A DNA stretch of 64,000 nucleotides from Nelumbo lutea. Lineage: Eukaryota; Streptophyta; Magnoliopsida; Proteales; Nelumbonaceae. Each line of letters opens with the position of its first letter. Position 1 is the stretch's first letter. Both the position numbers and the translations under genes were made by a program. The stretch is from positions 140,263,017 through 140,327,016 of the forward strand of contig JAKGHH010000001.1 in assembly GCA_022828595.1 (NCBI GenBank). Direction: 5' to 3'. The notes under the pieces are model-generated. The model worked only from the letters and a program-made list of their open reading frames with translations. It did not search any database and was not told the origin of the DNA. Below are positions 47,801-59,800 of this stretch, in pieces.

Positions 47801-50800
47801 CATCCTCCATAAACAGATTTAAGGACCTTTCAAAGTATTCTACAACATTATCTGACCTGAATTGTTTGACCTTCGTACCAAATTGTGTTTCAATCATTTT
47901 GCAAAATGTTATGGTTACCCGCGGCACTTCTTCTCATGCTTTTAATAAGTAGATCCATGTGCATCGAGAATAGTGATCAATAAAACTGATAAAGTATTGA
48001 AAGCCATCAACAGAAATAATGGGAGAGGGGCCCCAAACATCAGAGTGGATTAAGTCAAAAGAAGCTCGAATTTCATTACTTGAAGTTGAATAAATAGTTC
48101 TACATTGCTTTGATAGTTGACAGACTTCACAAACTAACTCTTGACTTGAAACACCTTTGAATAATTCTGGAAACAACACTTCCAATGATGAAAAAGGTAA
48201 ATGACCTAGCCTAGCATGCCATAGATGTAACCTAGCTATTGACTCCACATTGGACTGACTACTAGTAGCAGATGTTTGCAAGGCCGAACTGATGTATGCA
48301 TCAATGTAGTAGAGACCTCCATACTCATGACCGCTCCCAATCGTTCTCTTCGTCAATCTGTCCTGAAAGACACAATGAGTAGGAAAAAAGGTTATGCTAC
48401 AATTCAAATTTTTGGTAAGCTTTGAAACAGATAAGAGATTTGAAGAAAGATTGGGAACATGCAAGACAGATTTGAGTGAGAGGTCCTTGCTGTTAGACAG
48501 TTTTGTATGCCCTTAGATTCAATCAAGAATGATGTACTTTATGAATTTATTGTAAATGAATAAAAGTGCATATTTGATTCACGTGCCCATGGTATGTTTC
48601 TGTGTAATACCCTTAAACTAGACACTTAATGAGACACGTGTTAGTTTAGAATGTTCACAGCCTGTGGATCGGTCTGGGGAGACCTTTCCTGACAAGGCTG
48701 ACACTATAGTGCCACCAAGTTGGTTGGTGTGGCCTGTCTCAGCTACTAGGGTGAGACCCTAGGCACGTACAGTGTAGGATTAATAGAATCTTTGAACCGG
48801 ACCAGATTTCCAGTATTGCCCTGGACCTTGGAGATAGATGGGCAAAACTGGAGAATTACACCTAACCCCTAGACTCGATTATGATACTACACTAGATGTT
48901 GGATTGGGCTGTCTTTGATGTACCAATCAATGAGACCCTTAGCAAGGGTCAAAACCTGGGTATGTTGGGACAATCCGAGAATTCATCTGAGTGGGTGATC
49001 ATAGTGAAAGGATCAGCCCCTTTTTCGGACAAAGGTAATGATCGGGGATGCACTCTCTCTAATGGAAACCAAGACTGCCGGCAGCCGATTTCAACCGTTG
49101 AGATTTGTTTTTGCAAAGTATATTTTATATGAGATATAAAAGTATATATTATGGTTTCTAAAATGTTTGCAAAAGGTTTTAATTCCCGGGATCCATATAA
49201 GTAGAGAGTGCGACACTGTTCCTTGCAGCGAAGAGAGAGGTCCTCTCTTGTCGGGCAGTGTATGATCATTATGGGCTTAGAGGTTAAGTGTAAGACCATT
49301 GAGGATAATACCTGATGGGCTAATCTTGCATCTGCCCACTGTCCCTGGGTGTTACAAGGTGGCTTGGCCCAGGGACCACTTAGGGTAAGTGTTGGGCCCA
49401 TAGATCCCATGAGATAGGTTTCAGGGGGTGCACTGTCCATAACAGTGTATTCGGCCAGGTCTTGTAACAAAGGTTGGGCCAGACCCATGTGGCTAATGTG
49501 TAGATCAATGTTTGGGTCTCACGCTATACAAGGAAGCCCAACTGGGCAGCAGTTTGGAAGGCTAAGTGAATACATAACCTTAAATGGGCCTTAAGCCCAT
49601 TTCGGATTGGGCTGGTTTGACTAGTCAATTAAAGGGGTGAATTCTGAGATGGATTAGCAGATAGGATAGGGTCTTAATCCTATCCACTTAGGGAGTCTAG
49701 ATCTGAGTGTGATTCAGATCTAGAAACCTCCTAATGAGATTAGGAGAAAGCTAATCTAATCTGTAGATAAGATAAGGGTTTATCCTTATCACCTAAAGAG
49801 AGATTTTATCCAAATATGATTTGGATAAGCAGCTCCTAATTCGATTAGGAGCTGATCTTTTAGGTTAACAAAAGAAGGGGGCGGCAGCCTAAGAGAGTGA
49901 CATCTGATTCTCTTTAGAGCTAAGAAAAAATCACAGAAAGAGAGATTTCTGCACCCTACGAATTCTCCCCTGCCGCCGCCATTGCCTTTAGTTCGATCTC
50001 CAGTTCTTGGGAGAAATCAAGATTCGTTCTTGATTACAATCTTTTGGAGAAAAGATTGGTTGGAGCTGTACTCACAAGCCATCCTGTTGATTCTTGTGAA
50101 GGGTCAAGTTCTTTTGAAAGAACATTGGTGATTTTGCTCCATCCTGCACTGCGCGATCTTCAATGGGAGCAGATTTTGGATCCTTCCTTGGGCGTGAACA
50201 CCTCCATTGGGAGATACTATTTCTTTGTATCAGGTATATCCCCCCTTCTTCTTTTGGTTCAGATCTGATTTGGTTCTTGATTCAAGATTGATCATTGAAA
50301 ATATGTTTTCTGAAATAGGGAATTCGATTCCCTGCAAAGATAGGAGAAATTTTTTTGAAATTCACCCTATCCATTCCGCAAGATTTGGGTGTCCATGAGA
50401 TGGATATCCCATCCCTTCACTTGCTTAGGTCAACCACTCCTTTCCCAGAGATGGTAGAGAGAGAACCATCAGCAGCCCTCATTTTATCTTGGCCAGACAT
50501 TAAATGATAGGAAGAAAATAGAGAAGACATGTGTGTCATGTGGTCAGTTGCACCAGAATCAATAATCCAAGAGACAGGATCAATAGTACTAGTTGCACTA
50601 ATGGCAAAGACAATACCTGATCTGGCAAGGGAGGAGGATGGAAGAGAATTGGTCCTTAGACGGGCTAGGGCCCGGCTAAGTACCTCTACCTCATCGGCAG
50701 TAAAACCCAAGGACCCGGTTCGAGGTGAATTAGTAGTCTGTCCCATGGAAGAGGAAGTAACTGTAGATGAGTGTTTTGAACCATCATCGCTTTGACCCGT

Positions 50801-53800
50801 AGCCAGATTCACACTTGTAGATTGACCCTTCAGATGCTTCTTATCTTTCCTCAATGCAGCTGGCTTCAGATGCGGATGGAGAACCCAACAGGTCTCTTTC
50901 ACATGCCTTTCCCCTCCACAGTGGGTGCACTTCAGATGTCTCTTGTCAGAGTGCCTGTTTCCCCTTTGATTTGTAGAGATTAGGGCCGAATGTTCCACAG
51001 ACTGTTCAACTAGTTTTGTTTGAGTATCAACCTGCATCTCTTTTCTTCTCACCTCTTCATTCCTCACAAGGTAGTAAACATGATGTAAGTCTGGCATTTC
51101 ATCCCTTCCTAGAATTTGGGACCTTATGCTCTCATATATAGGATCTAGGCCAGCCAGAAACTTAAATGTTCTACCCTCTTCAACTTGTTTGTCATGCTTT
51201 TCCTTGTCTCCGGCACTCTCCCAATCAATAATAAGGTGGTGATCTAACTCTTCCCATAGTCCTTCTAGTGTAGCAAAATATGTTGCAACACTCATATCTC
51301 TTTGCCTCAAGGCAGCAATGTCTTGATTCAGTTTGTAAATTCTGGCATTATTCTTTTTCTGCCCATAGGTTTTAGAAACTTTTTCCCATATCTTCGTAGC
51401 CGTGGAGAAATGTTGAACAGTCCTAGCTACTCTTGGAGTCATTGAGGCAAGTAGCCAGGACATATCTGTAGCATTCTCCTTGCGCCAAGTTGCATATTCA
51501 GCCCACTTCTGGTTCCTTCTTCTGCCCATCCAAGTAACCAGTGAGTTCCCGGGATGTGATGAAAAGCATGGCTGAGACAGACCATTCTCTGAAGTTGTAC
51601 TCATCCAACAACACACTTGTGATCTGTAGGCTATGCAGATTTGGATTCTCCAGATTATGAGACCTCCCACAAGCCCTAACATCTCTAGAAGACACTTCCC
51701 CGAATATGGAAGACATCTTCACTTACTCGTAAATGTCAAGATTGTAAACGCAATATATAGTGAACTGTTTCACACTTACGGAACTTGCTGCACTGTAAAC
51801 TCAGTCCTGAGAACCCGATACAGAGCTGAAACACCGAGTACTACACTGCACACTGTGCCCTAATTACTGCTGTCACAGATTATACTCTGTTGTGCTACCT
51901 TCTGCTGTGTTCTAATCACTGCTGCCGTAGCCTGCAACTTGCTGTGTTGGCTTCTACTGTGTGCTAAGCACTGTTATCGCAGGTTATAACCTCACCCACA
52001 AACAGTTCTAGGACTGTTGAGATTAGTCCTTCCGCTTAGATCTGTTCTACACAGATCTATCTTAGCCAAATGGCTACAGTCTGCTGTACTGCGTCTAATA
52101 GGGCATCAGCCTCTGGGTCTAACTCCCCTTGGACCCTAAAACAAAGGGAAACCATAGATGAAGGTCCAGCTGTGTTCTACGACCAACCCTAGGGTTTCTT
52201 TGCATCAACCAAAAAAAAAAAAAAAGAAGTGAGAGAGTTAACTGTGAGTAGAAGAAGAGGCGGCTGTTGTAACCAGTCGTAAGTTTAGTGCTCTGATTCA
52301 ATGTTTGCTGAAATAGAGCTGTTGAATGAGAGGAGAAGAAGAAGAAGAAGAAGATATGAGATGGGCGGCAGAATAGTTCTCAGCCAGCCCTAATCTATTA
52401 TATATAAGAACATTACATAATGTTACATAAATAGACCAGAATGCCCCTGATTAGTGATGGGACACCTAGTCAAAATAAACACTAAATAAGATTAGGCCCA
52501 GTAACTAAGGCCCAATAACTAATGGCTTAAGACCCAACAAAGATAAACATACAAATTAAGACAGCCGAACCAACAGTTCGGATATGTATAGGCCCAATCA
52601 GACCACACCTTGTTTATTAAGAAAGTGGATTCTTCCTTAACCTTGCTTGTTGTATATGTGGATGATATTGTAGTAACAGGAAATGATAATACTGAGATTG
52701 AATCCCTTAAGCAACTCTTTCATCAAGAGTTTGAGGTAAAAGATTTGGGAGAACTACGATACTTCTTGGGCATTGAGGTAGCTAGATCCAAGCATGGGAT
52801 TTTTGTTTCTCAAATAAAGTATGTTCTTGACCTGTTGGAAGAAACAGGAAAGTTGGGTGTTAAGCCTGCTGAAACACCCATTAAACAAAATCACAAGATC
52901 TGTGCTGTGGGTGGAGAACCCCTTGAAGATAAAGCTATGTTCCAACGGTTAGTTGGAAAACTTCTCTATCTTTGTCTCACTCGACCCGACATCAGTTATG
53001 CAGTCAGTGTGGTTAGTCAGTATATGCACTCTCCTAGGACTAATCACCTCCTTGCAGTTGAGAGGATACTAGCATATTTGAAGAGGTGCCCAGGTAGAGG
53101 CATTTTATTCAAGAATAATTTTCACATGAAGATAGAAGTTTTCACAAATGTTGATTGGGTTGGGTGTGTTGATGATCAAAGATCTACCTCTGGATATTGT
53201 GCTTTTGTAGGAGGTAACATTGTCTCTTGGAGGAGTAAGAAACAAAATGTTGTTTCTCATTCCAATGTTGAAGCTAAATATAGGTCAATGGCAAATGGTG
53301 TAGCTGAGATCCTATGGTTGAGATCATTATTTGAGGAGTTAGGTATTGTTTATGAAAAACCCTTGATTTTGTACTGTGATAATCAATCTGTCATCAATAT
53401 AGCCTATAATCCGGTACAACACGATAGGACTAAGTATATTGAAGTGGATCGACATTTTATCAGAGAAAGGGTTACATCTCAAGAAGTATGTCTTCCATAC
53501 ATCACCTCCGACATGCAGCTGGCAAACCTTCTCACCAAGGCGGTTTCAACAAAGAAGTTAGAAGCAGATCTATGCAAGTTGGGAATGACAAACATCTATT
53601 CCCAACTTGAGGGGGAGTGTAGAGAACACTAATGTGGACCCCACTAAGTTGGTCCCCACTGTTCGTATGTCAACAATAAGTTATGATTAGGATTAGTTCT
53701 TTATGATAAGATTAGGATTAGTCTTTTTTTCAGCTTTATCTTATCTTATCTTATCTTGTTATCTTATCTTATCTTGCCATGTAAGCAATTCAGTCCTTTT

Positions 53801-56800
53801 ACAAGTATGATACTATGTATATAAATTTAAGAGGGGGACGGCTGTTTAAACACATCAACCCAACTCTCTTTTATCAAAATCTCTCTTTTCTCCCTCTTCT
53901 TTTCTTATTTTTTTTCTTCTCCTTTAAGTGTCTGTTCAATCTTGAGCGACTACTCTAATGACTGTTCAAGAATGACATAGATTTATTTAATGAAAGAAAA
54001 GAGTGAATTATTCTCCATTTTCCAAAATTTCATGCTGAGATACGTACACAATTTGGTGTTCCAATTAAAATTCTCTGTTCAGGCAATGGCAGAGAGTATT
54101 TCCTTACTTCATTTCAATAGTATTTGGAGAAACATGGCATTATTCATCAGACATCTTGTGCATCCACCCCCCAACAAAATGGGGTGGCTGAGAGGAAGAA
54201 CTGACATTTACTTGAAACAGCTCGGTCCCTTCATTATATGAATGTTCCTAAACGCTTTTGGAGTGATACAGTGCTTACAGCTTGTTTTCTCATTAATCGC
54301 ATGCCTTAATTTCATTCTTGGCGGTCGTTCTCCGTTTTCTATTTTGTTTCCTACTCTATCTCCATATCCCTTGACTCCCAGGATCTTGGGGTGTGTGTGC
54401 TTTGTTCATAATCTAAGTCCTGGTTTATATAAGTTGGATGCACGATCAATTAAGTGTATCTTTCTTGGATACTCTAGGACTCAGAAAGGGTATAAATGCT
54501 ACCACCCCATTACTCGAAAGTCATTTGTTTGCCCTGATGTTACATTTTTTGAGTATGTGTCGTTCTTCTCAGGTTAATGTCTCTCTCTCCCACAGAGGTC
54601 CCTCTTCCTCTTCCCCTTCCAATTGATGATCCCATTCCTGTTGTTCCTACTGTGACTAAGTCTCCACCTCCTCCAGTCCAGAATCATATTGAACGACCAC
54701 CAATCCGCCAAGTGTATACTCACCAACAAAGACCAACACTCGAGTTGCCTTCTCTAGCTTCTATTTTGTCTGTAGATCCAGTTTCTTCTACACCTGAGTT
54801 GCCTTTTGATCTTGATCTTCCTATTGCATTGTGGAAAGGTAAACGTAGTTGTACTTTGCATCCTATATCCAATTATTTTCTGTTTCTCACCTTTCTGCTT
54901 CACATCGGCAGTTTGTTTCTTTGTTATCTTCTGTGTTGTTGGGACCCAAATACCTTCCCCAAACCCAACAAAGGGAGTGGAGCAGGCCACTACCCATCGG
55001 CAGTTCTCAAGGAGGCAAAAAGTACAGGCGACAGAGCCCTAGAATTAGTTACACACAGAGTTGGTTATTCTGCTGCCAGAAAATATTCCCTCCATGATAT
55101 TTTCCAGAGTTAGTTATCCTGCAAATCAGAGGATATTCCCTCTATGATTACACCTGTAGGCCAGCTATATAAGGCCATACTCTTATAATGAAAGGTGTGA
55201 ATGAATATCCCCTGTTTTTCTCTCACTGAGTCCCTCTTTTCCTACATTCCCTTCTCTTCTTCCTCTCCATTTCTATTTCAGGAGGTTAAGCCACCCTCGA
55301 AGGGGCTTCCGAGGTGAGCGGTATCTCACCAAGTTGGTATCAAAGCAAGGTTGCAGACCAGCTATGCTGCAAACAAAATCCTCTACCATGGGAGATAGAG
55401 TCGACCAACTTGAGATTGGGTTCCACCAGGTACTGAACAAACTCAGGGATCTCAAGGTGGTCATCTCTAACCTCGCCTCCCAACAACAATCCGGTGAGAC
55501 CAGTCATCCAACGGGGGCCGACACCTCTGTTTTCGATAGCTAGGGAACTAGGGGTTACCCCATCGGAAAGGTTACTAAAATCAATTTTCCCAACTACTCC
55601 GATGGAGATCCCATTCCTTGGATCTTCAGAGCAGAGAGATTCTTCGAGTATCATGAAACCCTTGCATACCAGCGCGTCGTCATCGACTCCATACACCTAG
55701 AAGGAGACGCAATTCTCTGGCTCCAGTGGTATCGATGGCGTTCGTGGATTATGACGAACTCCTCACTCGACTAAAACAGACCGGGACAATAGCAAACTGC
55801 CAGCTCGAGTTTGAAAGAATGGTGACCAGGGTACATGGATGGCCGGAGAAGGCTTTGGTAGGGTGTTTTGTGGGAGGTCTCAGAGAAGACATCCGCATGG
55901 AAGTGATAGCTCTTCAACCAGCGATAGTCATGGCGGCGGTGGGTATGGCCCGCCTGCAAGAAGAGAAGATTGATAGCATGCGTAGGACCAACAAGCCATC
56001 CTACCCGAATGTGAGGGCTCCCCAGCGGGCCGAACAACAACCCCTGAAACAAGTTGGGGATTCTTAGAAGCCCATTTTTCCCAGGCCCATTGTTCCTTTC
56101 AAGCGCCTCTCGTGGGCTAAGATGCAGGCCCGATGCGAGAAGGGCCTTTGTTACAACTGTGATGACAAGTTTGGGCCGGGCCATAAGTGCCGGGTCCAGG
56201 GAGTGTTTCTCCTTCAAACAGAGGAAGAACCGAAAGGGACAGAACCATAGCACATCAAAGACTGAGCTGATATCAGGCGAACCAGAACCTGTTTATTATA
56301 AAATTTGCATTGCATATATCTGTTTATATCCTACTTAATTTAAAACCTCGTGTTTCTAAGGTATTTGTCCAGAAATCTAATACTGCATTTAATTCTTCTT
56401 TACTTGTATCAATTTATACTATATCATTAGTGAATAACATGTACCATACAACCTCCTCTTGAATATTTTTAGTCATTTGATCCATGATTTATGCAAATAA
56501 CTAAGGGCTAAGTGCTGACCTTGGTGAAGTCCCACATAATTGGAAACTCTAATGTCTCTCTCATTGGTGTTCTAAATTGGTTATTGCACCAATGTCCTCA
56601 ATTAAATTTGCATACCTATTTAGCGTTCGTTTTTTTTCCAAAATCCACCATATTTTCTTTCTTGAAACTCTAACATATGATTTGTCCAGATGAATGAATA
56701 CATATTAATGCACTCCTTTCTCTAACCTATGTTCTAAATCTCCATAGAAATGCAGAACTAAAAGATATTGAATTAAGAAGAGAAATAGGTGGCTCCTCTA

Positions 56801-59800
56801 ATGGTGAAAGCTGAAAGAGTAGTTTTCAAAATTAGCATTTTCTACAATAGTAGTGAATAATCCTGAGTATGTAACCTAAGTTAATGTCTATTGCAGTTCA
56901 TTTATTTGATGGAATGGATTTTTTTAGCTTCTAATCTCTCTGTGTTTATACCCCAGGGGAATCTGGAATTAAAAGATTTTGATATAAGAAAGGAAACAGG
57001 TGGCTCCTCTAATAGAGCCGTTCAGAAGGATTTGAATGCTAACGTAACGGAAAATTTCCTCGAAATTCATCTTTTCTGGGCTGGAAAGGGCACTTGCTGC
57101 ATACCTGAGGATGGTTATTATGGACCATCTATCTCAGCTATTGGTGTTACTTCAGGTAATATATCACAAATTAACAAACCAAGTTTAATTTGTTAAAACC
57201 TACAATGTACCAATGTTTCTCTTCTAATCAATTCATGTGTTGTATCAAAATTTGGTAGTTCAGACTTTGCAACATCTGGTAGTGGCCTTCCACCAGCAAC
57301 AACTTCATCTAGAAAGAAAAAGACAAGCTTGATTGTTGGAGTTGTGGTTTCTGTTGTTGTTGCAAGTTTAGTGTTGGTTTTTGCAATTTTGTACTTGAGA
57401 ATGAAAAGGCTATACACCGATGAGGAAGAAGGTAATATTGTCAATTTCAATATTGGTTTTTATAGTGTCTCCATAGTTGTTAGGTTGAGATCAAATTGTG
57501 GAAGCAAAATTGACTTACCCATATAAATTGTTGAAGCAAACTTAAAATCCATTTGCTGATGGACATCTCATGCTTTGTGATCTACTTCGATGCTTAATAG
57601 AACACTGAAAGAGGGATGTGATCCTCCATTCAAAATATTGTGGATTGGTTTCATTCATTTCTTCTTAATATTACTAAAATTGAGTGGATGGAATCAGAAT
57701 GTTATGACAGAAAATATTCAAGAAAGCACTGCTATAAATTGTAATCTTGTTTCTGGTATAAATTTGCAGAGCTTCTAGAAATAGGTCCCAAGACCAACAC
57801 TTTCACTTATGCTGAATTAAGAGCTGCTACAGAAGACTTCAGTTCAAATAATAAGCTAGGAGAGGGAGGATTTGGACCTGTTTATAAGGTAAGATGCATA
57901 AACATTGTATAATCCCAATTCCATCTTCCAAAGATGCTTTACCTCTTTAATTCTGTTTCTACCAAAGTCAACTCAAACTCCTGAGGATTAGAGTCCAATC
58001 CCAATCCCATCTTCCAAAGATCTTTTCATTGTTAATTCTGGTTCTAACAAAAATATAATTAAACTTTAATTAAAAGATTGAGTGACTCATACCCCGTTTG
58101 GAATGAAGAAAGATTTACAATTATTATGAAGCAAAGTAAATGGCATTTTGGATACTCATTCATAGAGTTTTGTTTCAGTTTTTTATTGTGGTAGAGAACA
58201 CTAATTGCTTCAGTGATGTATCCGTTTTTTGGGGTCCTCAAATCAGCTTGAGTCTCTCTGAGATTAAGCTATTTTTTCTCCCAAAGGTTTTATCTTTATA
58301 ATTTTATTAGTTCAGGTTCTATACCCAGTTGTTTGTGTGGGAGCTAGGCCCCTAGGAAGTGATTGAGCTAGGCCTGTTCTATGCAAAATTTCATTTGATT
58401 AAATTATTATAAAAGGAGAAAGATCATTATACCATGTTGTAAGACTTGGACCAGACCCGACAGTTGGACGATCAGGCTCAGGAACCAGAGGGCATTCTGG
58501 AATTTTCAATCCTGTTTTTTCCCCCAGTAACTGTCTGCTACTAACCAGGGCGAACTGTTGAAAACTTACTAGGTTTGAATGACCCAGCTGATTCTATGAC
58601 CTACTTGGGTCACCACTTTATCATATATTACAAAATAATAAGAGGGGACTTGAACTAGCATCTATTTATAAAAGAAATGCATATCACCATCAAACGACAA
58701 TACTATTTGTGTTTGTTTTTTGTTTATTTGATGCCTATACTAATCAAATATGTATCTATTTTTTATAAAAACATGATTTACAAGACTTGAACCAGAACTA
58801 CTTAAATGATGATTATAAAAATGACCATATAACCACAGCAATACACATGATATGGGGTGTGTGTGTGTGTACAGTTTGATACATGGTCAAGCCTTAAAAC
58901 ATTGATGCACACAATATATGTATGGCATATTTGTGATACTATTGCTTGGTGCAATAGTAAAATCTCATGCCGACTAGGGATGTAAACGGATCGGATTGGA
59001 TTCGAATCAGGGTATAACCGAATCCAATCCGACACTGTTAAGGGGAGATCCAATCGGATCTCATAAATGTGGATTTGAATTCAAATCCAATGAGACCGTC
59101 AGATCTTCGGATCTGATCTGATCTGATCTGATATTTTAAAAAAATAAAGAAATTATTAAAAGAAAAATAAAATATAACAATTTAAATAAAGAAACACAAA
59201 AAGTACAAGTATCTTTCAACTATTAGTATTTTGATCATATATACATGTTTTTATTAAAAAATAAATAATATAATAAATTTACAAAAATGTAATATAAATA
59301 ATATATTTATAAATAAATAAATAACATATATATCGGATCGGATCTTCTCTGATCGGATAGGGGTGATCCAAATCCAATCTGATTTCTGATTGGATCCTAT
59401 TATCTGACCCAAAGATCTGAACTGGGGAGATCCAAATTTGACAAAATAGGATCGGATCTGATCCATTTGCACCCCTAATGCCAACAAATATGCTTGTGTG
59501 CACAGTTTGATGAATGGTCTGAGCCTTAAAACATTGATGCACACAATATATGTATGGCATATTTTTGATATAGCTAGGGGCTATTGCTTGGTGCAATAGT
59601 AAAATCTCAGGCTGACAGTGTGAGAAATGTTGGTTTGAGTTAGAGAACAGTCGCTTTGTGTAGATAATGCCTAATGCCTAATGGCCTATATCTGGAACCA
59701 ACATTGGATAACAACCCTTGTCTTGGTGATTTTTGTTACTTACGCTACCCGTAGTTATTTTTCTCTCTTTTTTTGTGAACCTTATACATACTTTTTCTCA

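Larger units (their letters stand above)
45173..52575 (-). mobile_element. Copia-8: full-length minus-strand Ty1/copia, split by a solo LTR-X
   Basis: It is flanked by the perfect duplication GTTCG (45168-45172 and 52576-52580) in the RT of Copia-7. The minus-strand order is 5' LTR, primer site, leader, gag, protease, [solo LTR-X], integrase, RT, RNase H, purine tract, 3' LTR. Without the insertion it is about 5.5 kb. There are many frameshifts. Confidence 0.93.
42790..53938 (+). mobile_element. Copia-7: Ty1/copia without 5' LTR, split by Copia-8
   Basis: It contains the gag end, protease, integrase and RT start (to 45172), then Copia-8, then the RT end, RNase H, purine tract and 3' LTR (53618 on). 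The RT frame passes cleanly from 45172 to 52581 once Copia-8 and one GTTCG copy are set aside. The 5' LTR and most of gag are missing, and the left border with the LINE is approximate. Confidence 0.82.
54937..56290 (+). mobile_element. Gypsy-3: Ty3/gypsy fragment, 5' LTR plus gag only
   Basis: It has a 5' LTR, a primer site and gag up to the zinc knuckle, then changes near 56255-56290 to native-looking intron sequence. Protease, pol and the 3' LTR are missing. The right border is approximate. Confidence 0.75.
17863..56956 (+). other. Giant intron (39,094 bp) of the receptor kinase gene
   Basis: The intron runs from donor GTATGC to acceptor ACCCCAG. Native sequence appears limited to about 17863-19063 and 56290-56956. 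The rest is transposons in both orientations, detailed separately. The flanking codons (…VYIQ and GNLELKDFD…) join in phase 0 at the expected place in the malectin domain. Confidence 0.78.

Noticed and set aside
56752..56810. Extra coding exon of the receptor kinase
   Set aside because: Wrong phase from the nearest AG, no donor and an early stop; treated as a decayed duplicate.
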